Below are positions 28,156-36,049 of a stretch of 64,000 nucleotides of DNA, one piece after another. The DNA is from Bifidobacterium pseudolongum subsp. globosum (lineage in GTDB: Bacteria > Actinomycetota > Actinomycetes > Actinomycetales > Bifidobacteriaceae), in assembly GCF_004155535.1 (NCBI RefSeq), contig NZ_RYUH01000009.1, positions 124,001-188,000 on the forward strand. Reading direction: 5' to 3'. Positions within the stretch are counted from its first letter, which is position 1. Each line of letters starts with the position of its first letter. Under the pieces are notes generated by a model, which worked only from the letters and a program-made list of their open reading frames with translations, was not told the origin of the DNA and made no database searches. The position numbers were made by a program, and so were the translations under genes.

Positions 28156-29379
28156 ATGACATACGACAACGGCCATGTAATCGACGTGCAGCCCGCCCCT
28201 GCGGCCCAGCAGCCTGTGCGTAAGGGCAATGTACTTGTCTTGGGCAACTCCGGGGTGGGCAAGTCCACGCTGATCAATGCAGTGATCGGCGACGACATCG
28301 CCAAAACGAGCTTCGGCACGCGCGGCACGACCGAAGAGCTTGCCGTGTACGAAAGCCCGATGGTGCCGTTCCGTGTCATCGACTCAATCGGTTTCGAACC
28401 CTCGCCGATCAAGAGCCTGCGCGCAATCCACGCCGTACGCAAATGGTCGCGGTTGAGTGCGCAAGAAGGCAATGAGAACAGCCGCATCAACGAGATCTGG
28501 TTCTGTGTGGACGGCACGGCGGCGAAGCTGTTCCCGGAGACGATCCGCAACTTCTCCAACTCGATCGCGATGTGGAAGTCTGTGCCTATCATCGCCGTCA
28601 TCACCAAGTCGTATTCGCAGGCCGATCGCGCGCGCAACATCGAGATGGTGCGGCAGGCGTTCCACGGGCAGCGTGTGGAACGCAACTTGCGCGCGATCGT
28701 GCCGGTCGTCGCGCAGACATTCGTGATCAACGAGACAGCGTTTGCGCCGCCGGAGGGCATCACCGACCTGATCGACGCGACGATGCGCGCGATGCCCGAG
28801 GGCATGCAGGGCGGCGCGCACGACCTGATGCAATTCAAACTCACCCGCAAGCGCGTACTGGCACAGGGATTGATCGGTGCGAGTGTAGCGGCGGGCGCGA
28901 CCGTGGGCGCAGTGCCGATTCCCATCGCGGATTCGCTTGTGCTCTCGCCACTCGAGCTCGCCGAGCTCAACGGATTGGCGCGCCTGTATGGAATCGACAA
29001 GCAGGAGGACTCCAAGCAGTTCCTCGATTCGATTGTGCAGGTGGGTACGGCGAGTGTCGTCGCGCATTCCGCGATCAGCGCGATCAAGGCGATTCCGGGC
29101 ATCAACATCGCGGTCAGTGTGCTCAACGCGATTGTGGCGGCGAGCATCATCGCGGCGCTCGGCGAAGGGGCGGTGCTCGCGTTCGAGCAGGTGTATACAG
29201 GCCAGCGCAGTGTGCGCGACATCGGCTGGGTGCAGCATCTTATGGCGGAGCAGTTCGGTGAAGGGTTCCTTGGCAAGGTCAGCGGCATCGCGCAAGCATC
29301 TCAGGCCGCCGGCGGCAAAGACATGCGGCAGATGATCATCGAACTCGTCAAAGCCGCGTTCCTCAACCGCAAGCGGTAA
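28156..29379 (+). CDS. P-loop GTPase with DUF697-type C-terminal membrane region
   Basis: 407 residues. GTPase motifs: G1 GNSGVGKST (about 30-38), G2-region threonines in RGTTEEL, G3 as DSIGF rather than DxxG-W, and G4 as VITKSYS in place of NKxD. From about residue 236 a hydrophobic hairpin region (GLIGASVAAGATVGAVPIPIADSLVL, in shorter pieces QGLIGASVAAGA and VPIPIADS) followed by LARLYGIDK and a second hydrophobic stretch matches the DUF697/YcjF fold, which inserts into or lies on membranes. Related proteins occur in stress and DNA-damage contexts, but no role is established. Codon use is somewhat less GC-rich than the housekeeping genes. Confidence 0.8.
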   Translation: MTYDNGHVIDVQPAPAAQQPVRKGNVLVLGNSGVGKSTLINAVIGDDIAKTSFGTRGTTEELAVYESPMVPFRVIDSIGFEPSPIKSLRAIHAVRKWSRLSAQEGNENSRINEIWFCVDGTAAKLFPETIRNFSNSIAMWKSVPIIAVITKSYSQADRARNIEMVRQAFHGQRVERNLRAIVPVVAQTFVINETAFAPPEGITDLIDATMRAMPEGMQGGAHDLMQFKLTRKRVLAQGLIGASVAAGATVGAVPIPIADSLVLSPLELAELNGLARLYGIDKQEDSKQFLDSIVQVGTASVVAHSAISAIKAIPGINIAVSVLNAIVAASIIAALGEGAVLAFEQVYTGQRSVRDIGWVQHLMAEQFGEGFLGKVSGIAQASQAAGGKDMRQMIIELVKAAFLNRKR

Positions 29380-29696
29380 ATGAATCGCTGATCAAACATC
29401 GATTCCGTATAGTGCAGCCGTAGATTCGGTGTTGGGCGAGGGCGCCGTTGAATATGCTTGCGTGCATTGTCTCGCCAATCTCTTTACGGGGCCTGCAGCT
29501 AAGCGAAGTCTGCTACCATCGCAATCAATGGCGATGGGGCAGGTGAAGAGACGCCTCCATCATGCTCAGAGAGAAGAGGGGATGAAGCGGACGAGTGAAC
29601 CCTGCCGCGGATGGATACGGCGCAACAGATGCGGGTATTCATGATGCGTGGCGGGTGATGCCGCGTCATTCCATATTGGATGGGAGGTCCATGCAT
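29380..29696. other. Intergenic region with falling GC content
   Basis: About 317 bases without a supported gene. A 71-codon frame at 29429-29644 has no ribosome binding site or recognisable sequence. The GC content drops from here rightwards. No terminator with a T-tract was seen. Confidence 0.5.
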
Positions 29697-30314
29697 ATGG
29701 GTGTGATAAAGAAGATCACGGCATGTATTGGCGCTGTTGTAGTAGGTGCGGCCATTGTCGCCGTCCTATATGGGGCGGTTCCGGGCATTCCGGCGGTCCT
29801 TTCAAGCAGCTCCAAATCCACTGACACGCAGGTGATTCATGCGATGGAACAGACCAAAGAGGTGTCTTTGCTTCGTCTCGGCATCACTGGAATAAAGTCA
29901 AAAGAGAACAAAAGCCATTTCTTCAATATGGAGATTCCAGGTACCGAGCGCGCGCAGTTCATTCAGTATTCGTTTGATGCCAAACTTGGATTCGACGGCA
30001 AAGACGTTGTTATCGAACCAGCCGGTGATAATACATACGACATCACGATTCCCGAATTCAAGTTCATCGGGTATGACCACCCCGAATACCGTACTGTGGT
30101 CGATCAGAATGGTGCATTGAGTTTTGGCACCCCTCAGATTGATACGGCCAATATGATCAACGAGATTCTGTCCGACAAGGCGAAGAGCGAGTACGTCGAG
30201 AAGAACCGCGACATACTTGAGGATCAAGCGAAATCATTCTATACATCCATCGTACGGAGCGTCAGCCCGGATACGAAGCTCAACTTCACGTTCCAACAGG
30301 CTGAAAGTGACTGA
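29697..30314 (+). CDS. Exported or membrane-anchored protein, possibly DUF4230-like
   Basis: 205 residues from ATG 29697, chosen because GGGAGG at 29682-29687 is 9 bases away; ATG 29691 is too close. One N-terminal membrane segment (ITACIGAVVVGAAIVAVLYG) is followed by an extracellular part with EVSLLRLGITGI, RAQFIQYSFDAKLGFDGKDV and NTYDITIPEFKFIGYDHPE, which in order and spacing resembles the DUF4230 fold (VxLxYxxT then YxGxxxxGID then IxIxLPxxxI). GC is about 43% in sampled lines, far below neighbours, which suggests transfer. The match to DUF4230 is by eye and tentative. Confidence 0.6.
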   Translation: MGVIKKITACIGAVVVGAAIVAVLYGAVPGIPAVLSSSSKSTDTQVIHAMEQTKEVSLLRLGITGIKSKENKSHFFNMEIPGTERAQFIQYSFDAKLGFDGKDVVIEPAGDNTYDITIPEFKFIGYDHPEYRTVVDQNGALSFGTPQIDTANMINEILSDKAKSEYVEKNRDILEDQAKSFYTSIVRSVSPDTKLNFTFQQAESD

Positions 30315-30331
30315 GGACGGTGATTGACCGT

Positions 30332-30397
30332 GCATGTCATGGCCTTTCGCGGATTCCATTGACGATGTGATGGATTCCACAAAAGGCCATGACATGC
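30332..30397. terminator. Long hairpin between convergent island genes
   Basis: GCATGTCATGGCCTTT (30332-30347) pairs perfectly with AAAGGCCATGACATGC (30382-30397), 16 bp, with a 34-nt loop that itself has a GGATTCC direct repeat. It lies between the genes ending at 30314 (+) and 30458 (-) and probably terminates both. Confidence 0.7.
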
Positions 30398-30457
30398 GCC
30401 TGTGTGAACTGGGCTGCACCTGCACCAGCATCGGAAAGGAGACAAGACGAGCGTCTA

Positions 30458-31699
30458 TCACCACAATTTCGGAAAATTCCCGAATACTTTTTTGATCTGA
30501 TCTCCAGCTTCGTTGGCGACATTCCCAATCTGCTTGGTGCCCTCACTGAAAATGCCCTCAGCTTGGTGCATGAGTTGTCCCGTGCTGTCTGCAATGGCCT
30601 GTCCAACCTCACCCATTGCCTGGTCCCACTGTTTTTCGTTGAAGCGCGGAACCGCATATTCCTTTCCCAGCGCCTTATCGAATCGAGCGAGGGCGCTTGC
30701 GATCGCATTGCCTTCACGCACCACAACAGGTGCATCCATTGGCAGAAGAATGACACGCATGGTATCATCCTTGCCTTGCACGACGTTTTTGACGGCTTGT
30801 TGCAAGTTGTCAGTAGTGTCGGTTAACGATCGATAGCGTGTACGACGGTTTTCTGTGATAACGAACCGATGCTTGCTCAAGAGATCTGGTTTGATGCCCA
30901 TATCGATAAACCGCTGCACCTTGAGCATGTCTATTCGATCCCGCATGCGAAGGCAATCCGCGGCGACGGCAAGCCATTCCCCGATGCGCGGACGAACTGT
31001 TGTCAATACGTCCTTTGCGGATCGCGTATCTGCTGCAGAAGTAATCTTCTCTGTGATGTCCTTGAGTTGAAGCAGCGAATACTGCTGCACCTCATTCACC
31101 GTTTGGGCACTGTTGCTCAACTGATCCCAAGTTGCGTCCGAAAGGCTGCCTATGTGCTGCAATTCGTTTTCGGCCTCCGTGACCAATCCTGCGACACTGA
31201 GGAATTTTGCCAGCTCGGCGTTCTTCTGCTGTCGCAGTACCTGATCGACTTTGGCGTCAATCTGCTTGAGGTAGTCAGTCATCTCCTTCATGGCCTGCTC
31301 GAGGGCAAGCGTCAGCATGAGCATCTCGATATTCGCTACCTTGTCGGGTGTGACTACCCCTGCCAGTGTTGCAAACTGTACGTTGCCCTTGATGCCGCCT
31401 TTGCCCGCTTGGCCTATTACTCCCATGAAATTGCCAGTCGATTTGTTGCGCAGCAAGCCGTATTTCTGAGCTTTTTCCGCAGATTCCTTGGTGAGTTTCA
31501 CCCAGCGTCCGGAATGTTTTTGCATTTTCCCGAACAACTTCACAGCACGATGTGCATTTTTCAATATCGCGGCTTTGCCGATATCGATAGTGTGATTCTC
31601 TTCAATCTGAAGTTCGGCTAAAGCCTGGCGAATATCTGCGGAATCGCCAAGAAGCATGAATCCGTCATCATCGCCGTAAACTTCGATCTCATGCGCCAT
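30458..31699 (-). CDS. Unrecognised 413-residue protein
   Basis: No family recognised. From ATG 31699 (MAHEIEVYGDDDGFMLLG; AGAGAGGAC about 8 bases upstream) it is acidic at the start, then has a conserved-looking KLTKESAEKAQKYGLL stretch, a glycine-rich GVIGQAGKGGIKG segment (about 108-120), a helical region with LALEQAMKEMTDYLKQIDAKVDQVLR (shown here in parts: LEQAMKEMTDYLKQI, DAKVDQVLRQQ) likely to be coiled coil, and an amphipathic tail with IADSTGQLMHQAEGIF. No signal peptide or clear membrane span. Its GC is lower than the flanks. It follows the XRE regulator gene by 183 bases on the same strand. Toxin, effector or stress protein are all open. Confidence 0.7.
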   Translation of the reverse strand: MAHEIEVYGDDDGFMLLGDSADIRQALAELQIEENHTIDIGKAAILKNAHRAVKLFGKMQKHSGRWVKLTKESAEKAQKYGLLRNKSTGNFMGVIGQAGKGGIKGNVQFATLAGVVTPDKVANIEMLMLTLALEQAMKEMTDYLKQIDAKVDQVLRQQKNAELAKFLSVAGLVTEAENELQHIGSLSDATWDQLSNSAQTVNEVQQYSLLQLKDITEKITSAADTRSAKDVLTTVRPRIGEWLAVAADCLRMRDRIDMLKVQRFIDMGIKPDLLSKHRFVITENRRTRYRSLTDTTDNLQQAVKNVVQGKDDTMRVILLPMDAPVVVREGNAIASALARFDKALGKEYAVPRFNEKQWDQAMGEVGQAIADSTGQLMHQAEGIFSEGTKQIGNVANEAGDQIKKVFGNFPKLW

Positions 31700-31882
31700 G
31701 GCACGGTCCTCTCTTTCTGAATCGGCCTGTTTCCCATTGCCGAGAATTCGATAGGCCACCTGATGTATCGACATGGTATCGCAAGCCAAGGCTGGAATGA
31801 CGCATGTTTCCGTGAGTGTTCGTAGGAGATTGTGTGTGAGCGGGGCTCCGCCTCATACTGATGTGATGGCGCTCATGTCCGG

Positions 31883-32581
31883 TCAGGAATCATGTTCGAT
31901 GATGAGTTGTTCGAACTGCTGTTCGTTTGGAATTGGGTAAGCACTTCTTAGAAGCGCGGAGAATGACTCGCTCGCCATGCCATAGAACGCGCCGAGAATG
32001 AGTTGAAATGTCAGGTCGTCGGGAAGTTCGCTGTCTGAAGCGAGCGAGGTCATAAGCGAACTGAACCGTTCGGGATTGGTTTGCCAGATTGCGGACATTT
32101 CATGCAAGGTGAGCAGTTTTGCTGCCATGGTTCCAAATTCGGGGGAAGAGAAAAGTTCGTTAAGTGTGTCCGCGCGGTAGCTGCGCATAGTGGGGTTTTT
32201 ACCGTCATCTGTGGTGCTGCCTGTGCCTTTGCGAATCCATTTGCGCAGTGCGCTGATTGCAGATCCATCAAGACTCAGGTAATCGCATGCATGCTGCAGG
32301 TTAAAACTACACTCGTCGGTTTCGCCGGTCAAATACCCCACGTCCACACCGAAGAAATCCGCGAGAATGGACATCGTTTCGTACTTGGGGAAGCCGATGA
32401 CACCGCTCGTGGTGCGATTGCCGGTGTTGAGCCAGCGGCTCACGTCTTTTTGATGGTATTTCGTGAGGTACTGGCGGTTGAGCGCACTGACCAATCCCAA
32501 CTGGGTGAGTCCCCGTTCGTCCATACATGCCCGCAGGCGTGTTCTCCACGCCTGCGCACTCGCTTCGTTTATAGTATCCAT
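31883..32581 (-). CDS. XRE-type helix-turn-helix regulator
   Basis: 232 residues from ATG 32581 (ATG 32593 is an alternative; neither has a Shine-Dalgarno sequence). The N-terminal third is a helix-turn-helix: WRTRLRACMDERGLTQ, LVSALNRQYLTKYHQKDVSRWL and FPKYETMSILADFFGVDVGYL, as in phage-repressor-like Cro/C1 domains. The C-terminal 140 residues are helical with no recognised ligand or protease domain. It is transcribed from an AT-rich region with a TGTCA-T-TGACA dyad (32625-32635) that may be its own operator. Low GC and isolation point to acquisition by transfer, possibly as a phage remnant regulator. Confidence 0.75.
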   Translation of the reverse strand: MDTINEASAQAWRTRLRACMDERGLTQLGLVSALNRQYLTKYHQKDVSRWLNTGNRTTSGVIGFPKYETMSILADFFGVDVGYLTGETDECSFNLQHACDYLSLDGSAISALRKWIRKGTGSTTDDGKNPTMRSYRADTLNELFSSPEFGTMAAKLLTLHEMSAIWQTNPERFSSLMTSLASDSELPDDLTFQLILGAFYGMASESFSALLRSAYPIPNEQQFEQLIIEHDS

Positions 32582-32843
32582 GGTATAAAACATAGCACAT
32601 TTATTCCAGATTTATATCATGTTATGTCATTGACACTATAAATCAAAGATTCGAGAATGGTTCTAGCGTGAAACGCTCGTCATTACAACTGTTTCGCACT
32701 GGATCGCGTAGGGGAAGGAGTGCTGATTCGCGAATAAAACATGCCCCTTAATGACGAGTTCCTGTGAGCGGTACCAGCCGTTCGCTGTGCGGCCGAAGGT
32801 CGGTTGCATACAAGGGAATGTCTCGTCAGAAAGGAGTGCAGTC

Positions 32844-32987
32844 ATGTTTACGCAATTGGCAGGCATGATACTGCGCGGTGTGCGAGCGTTTGAGGATGCG
32901 GTGCAAGAACCGGAGCAACAAGGCGAGGTGCACCGCGTCGACGACCACGAAGGAGGCCCCGCCGGGTCTTCCACGCAGGCCGACTGA
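32844..32987 (+). CDS. Small acidic protein, 47 residues
   Basis: A short frame (MFTQLAGMILRGVRAFEDA then an acidic, Gln/Glu/His-rich tail) with an excellent ribosome binding site, AGAAAGGAG, 7 bases before the ATG, and a terminator-like hairpin 8 bases after the stop. The first 18 residues could form an amphipathic helix. These three signals together support a real gene, but no family was recognised. Confidence 0.5.
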   Translation: MFTQLAGMILRGVRAFEDAVQEPEQQGEVHRVDDHEGGPAGSSTQAD

Positions 32988-32994
32988 CAGGCAT

Positions 32995-33042
32995 TACAGG
33001 GTGATGCGGCGATGTGTTGCTGTATCACCCTGTATGTTTTCG
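32995..33042 (+). terminator. Intrinsic terminator after small ORF
   Basis: TACAGGGTGAT (32995-33005) pairs perfectly with ATCACCCTGTA (33024-33034), followed by TGTTTTCG. It separates the 47-residue ORF from the 33087 gene. Confidence 0.75.
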
Positions 33043-33086
33043 TGGCCGAACATGAAGGAAGTATGAAGAGAAGAAGGGAACATAGG

Positions 33087-34664
33087 ATGTCCACTCCAAA
33101 CCCAACCCCACAGCCGGGGCGGCAGACATATATGGCTCCGGTCGCAGATGTATATGCGGCCATGGTGCAGATGCTCGGATTCAACGCGTCGTTCGATCTT
33201 GTCCATCAGGATGAACAATCGCATGCGGTCACGTTCAGTGCGCCGAATCTCAATGGCCTGTTCACCGCGAAAGTGGTGTCGGGCGAAAACGCCGCATCAA
33301 GCGCAGTCGAGATGACCGCACCGATCGACGCCGGCGAGACCGCCCAACAGCTCGTCATGAAGTTCTACAAAGATCTGGGCGATCAGTTGATGGCGCAGAC
33401 CGCAGTGCAGGCGACATCCGCGCAGACGACGGTGATGAGTGCGCCGACCCAGCAGACCGAAGTGGTGCCACCGGTTCCTGCGGCGAATACCGCGCATGAC
33501 GCTTCTCATGATGGGCAGAACACCCCTGCTGGGCCGGGGAACCACCGTGCGTCGAAGAATACATTTATGGCGATGCTGACCGACAACAATCCGGGCAAGA
33601 CCTCAACGATGGCGGTTGCGGCACTTGTTGTGGCTGTGTTGTTCTTGATCTTCGGATTTGTGGCGCTCGGTACACGTCCACCGATTTCCCTGTGCATCAT
33701 TTTCGCGGTTATTGCCGCGGTGTTGTGCGTGGTAGCGTATCTGAAGACCCAGCCGGGCAAGAAGCATGGGCGTATGCTCACGGTGATCGCTGTGGTGTCC
33801 ACTGTGGTCGGCCTTGTGTTGTCACTGGTTGGAGGTTTGACAGGGGGCTCTGTCTCAAGCAGCACCGTACTAAACGAAAAGTGCGAGGACATAGCTTTCC
33901 CACGTGATGGAATCTCTGCAAAATTACCGGAAATGAAGAAGATTACCGGCCGGATCAGCTACGAATATGCAGATCATATGAGCATGAAAGTATGTGGTGC
34001 GTCAGAGGACACCTTTGATGGCTATCTGGCAGATATTAAAAAGGCCGGTTTCACTGTTGATTATGAGAAGAACAGCCACTCCTACCAAGCATTGAATGAT
34101 GAAGGAGACAAGGTGCGGCTGTATTTCGATGATGATGATTCGGAACTGAGCATTGAAATCGAGTCTGCATCATACATTGACGAACGCGAAAAGGAAAATG
34201 CCGAGTACGAGAAGAAACGAGCGGAGGAGGAAGCTCAGAAGAAGGCTAAAGAAGAAGCCGAGAAACAAGCCGAAGAACAGAAGAAGGCCGAAGAGGCTCA
34301 GAAGCAGGCCGAAGAAGAGCGCAAGCGCCAGGAAGAAGAGCAGAAGCGCATCCAGGAGGAAGAGGCCAAGAAACAGCAGGAGGCACAGAGCCAAGCCCAG
34401 TCCGGTGGCGTCACGCCTGCCGTCAAGGAAGCCATGGACTCGTATGAGTCGTTCATGAACAAGTATTGCGATTTCATGGAGAAATACACGGCTGATGGCG
34501 CCCCGACCAGCATGCTGGCCGATTATCTCAAGATGATGAACGAATACAGCGAGACGACGAAGAAGCTGGACGACATGGATCAGTCCACATGGACCGACGC
34601 CGACATGCAGTATTACCTCGAAGTCATGAACCGCGTCAACCAGCGTCTCGCTTCGGTCAGCTGA
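33087..34664 (+). CDS. Multidomain membrane protein with DUF6591-like domain, coiled coil and YExFMxKY module
   Basis: 525 residues from ATG 33087 (AAGGGAA 6 bases upstream). Domains in order: an N-terminal cytoplasmic domain (about 1-110, RQTYMAPVADVYAAMVQML) shared with the next gene; a Thr/Ala/Pro linker; three membrane segments (about 172-193, 198-219, 230-251); a folded domain (about 265-355, MKKITGRISYEYADHMSMKV) that I take for DUF6591; a highly charged Glu/Lys/Ala/Gln coiled coil (about 373-440); and the C-terminal module YESFMNKYCDFMEKY also found at 27482. The role is unknown. It opens a same-strand run of four genes to 37258. Confidence 0.8.
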   Translation: MSTPNPTPQPGRQTYMAPVADVYAAMVQMLGFNASFDLVHQDEQSHAVTFSAPNLNGLFTAKVVSGENAASSAVEMTAPIDAGETAQQLVMKFYKDLGDQLMAQTAVQATSAQTTVMSAPTQQTEVVPPVPAANTAHDASHDGQNTPAGPGNHRASKNTFMAMLTDNNPGKTSTMAVAALVVAVLFLIFGFVALGTRPPISLCIIFAVIAAVLCVVAYLKTQPGKKHGRMLTVIAVVSTVVGLVLSLVGGLTGGSVSSSTVLNEKCEDIAFPRDGISAKLPEMKKITGRISYEYADHMSMKVCGASEDTFDGYLADIKKAGFTVDYEKNSHSYQALNDEGDKVRLYFDDDDSELSIEIESASYIDEREKENAEYEKKRAEEEAQKKAKEEAEKQAEEQKKAEEAQKQAEEERKRQEEEQKRIQEEEAKKQQEAQSQAQSGGVTPAVKEAMDSYESFMNKYCDFMEKYTADGAPTSMLADYLKMMNEYSETTKKLDDMDQSTWTDADMQYYLEVMNRVNQRLASVS

Positions 34665-34697
34665 ATCATCCCTTCCCCCGCATAGAAAAGAACCATC

Positions 34698-35405
34698 ATG
34701 ACGACCACATCGAATCCCGCCTCCAACCGCGTGTCCGTGGCGCGGCAGACGTACCAATCATCTGCCGTGCAGACCTATGCCGCGCTGCTGCAGACATTGC
34801 GGTTCAGTGCGGGATTCGATGTGGTCGGCAACAATGACACAGCCCAGTCGGTGACGTTCCGCCTGCCCAGTGGTGATGACGAATATGAGGCACACGTGGT
34901 GTCTGACGGCGTGCAGAGTGCAGTGGTCATCGATGCCCCACTCGGTGTGAATGATAAGAGCGCCGCATACAGCCGCCTCTACCGCGAGCTCTCCGAACAA
35001 TTGGCGGCGCAGACCACTGTGGCGAATCCCGATGTGGTGGCCAGCCACCAATTCTGGCAGTCGGTCTTGGCGGATAATCATGGGCCGCGTTCCAAATGGG
35101 CGATTGGCGCTGTGGTATTGTCCTGTTTTTCGTTGATAGGCGGAATCTCCATATTCAGCGAACGGCGCCCTGATTGGCAGGTGACCATATTGCTCATCAT
35201 TGCCATGTTCGTGGTATGCGGCATCGCTTTCGCCTGCACAGGACGAGGGGGCAAGGTGTCTGGCAGACGGCTGGTGTTGATAGCGGTCGCTATCGCTTGT
35301 GTCGCCACGGTGCTGTTGTTGATCGCGACCACTGTGGTCCAGATCAGGTATTCCACCAGTTCGGCGCCTGCATTTTCCGTGGCGGTTCCGACCAACACCA
35401 GATAG
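34698..35405 (+). CDS. Membrane protein, partial paralogue of the preceding gene
   Basis: 235 residues. The first about 110 match the N-terminal domain of its upstream neighbour (RQTYQSSAVQTYAALLQTL against RQTYMAPVADVYAAMVQML; SEQLAAQTTV against GDQLMAQTAV), followed by three membrane segments (about 134-153, 160-181, 192-214). It lacks the DUF6591-like domain, coiled coil and C-terminal module. The gap to the upstream stop is 33 bases, so the two were probably produced by tandem duplication and loss. Function unknown; the N-terminal domain may bind the same partner. Confidence 0.75.
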   Translation: MTTTSNPASNRVSVARQTYQSSAVQTYAALLQTLRFSAGFDVVGNNDTAQSVTFRLPSGDDEYEAHVVSDGVQSAVVIDAPLGVNDKSAAYSRLYRELSEQLAAQTTVANPDVVASHQFWQSVLADNHGPRSKWAIGAVVLSCFSLIGGISIFSERRPDWQVTILLIIAMFVVCGIAFACTGRGGKVSGRRLVLIAVAIACVATVLLLIATTVVQIRYSTSSAPAFSVAVPTNTR

Positions 35406-35429
35406 TGAATAGACAATAGAGGAGAGGAC

Positions 35430-36008
35430 ATGCGAAGCATTGACTTGCTGCCGAATGAAGGCGTCATCGCGCAATTTGACAATGTCGGATGCGAGAGCCC
35501 GGATTTCAAAGGTTTCGAGCGTGGCGAACTGACCTTGACCAATATGAGTCTCGTATTCACCTATACCCAGATCAAGATGTTCGGCAAAGACATCGACCAC
35601 ACGTTCTCGTGGGCGCTTCGTGACATCAAAGTGGTGAACGGCAAGCCGCAGCTCATCGTCGACAAAGGCGACAGCCACCAATGCGATGTTCTGCTGCGCA
35701 AAGGAAAGATAGAACTGCGCATGGGATCCCATGCGGATCTGTCGAAGCTGGTGAACGGCATCAACAAGGAAATCACCGGTAGTGACGAAGATGTCGTGGG
35801 AGCGCCAAAGACCTTCATCAGTGGCATCGCAAGCATGCTGACCGGTGCGACCAAGGAAATGGCGGAGGCCTTCACCATGAGTGGTCTGGCCAAGCCGGCC
35901 GGTGCGAAAAAGGTGTCGAGGGCATGCCTCGGTTGCGGGGCCACGCTGCATGGTTCCGAAGGCACGTCGGTCGTCTGCGAATACTGTGGCCGAACCGAAC
36001 AGCTGTAA
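35430..36008 (+). CDS. PH/GRAM-like domain protein with C-terminal zinc ribbon
   Basis: 192 residues, soluble. Residues 1-115 look like a GRAM/PH-type beta domain (GELTLTNMSLVFTYTQIKMFG, shown in parts GELTLTNMSLVFTYTQ and KMFGKDIDHTF), the kind used for membrane or protein contact. Residues 166-192 form a zinc ribbon, CLGCGATLHG then CEYCGRTEQL. AGAGGAGAGG lies just before the ATG at 35430, 24 bases after the previous stop. Followed 41 bases later by the SPFH gene. The combination fits a membrane-stress adaptor but this is inference. Confidence 0.7.
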   Translation: MRSIDLLPNEGVIAQFDNVGCESPDFKGFERGELTLTNMSLVFTYTQIKMFGKDIDHTFSWALRDIKVVNGKPQLIVDKGDSHQCDVLLRKGKIELRMGSHADLSKLVNGINKEITGSDEDVVGAPKTFISGIASMLTGATKEMAEAFTMSGLAKPAGAKKVSRACLGCGATLHGSEGTSVVCEYCGRTEQL

Positions 36009-36049
36009 TACAAATCGGGAAACTCGGGAGCATAGGGAAGTAGGCAACC

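Noticed and set aside
29429-29644. 71-codon plus-strand frame before the DUF4230-like gene
   Set aside because: No ribosome binding site and no family resemblance; composition is unlike neighbouring genes.
32663-33184. 173-codon minus-strand frame with many Cys and Ser codons
   Set aside because: It runs across a terminator hairpin and two plus-strand genes, has no ribosome binding site and no family resemblance.
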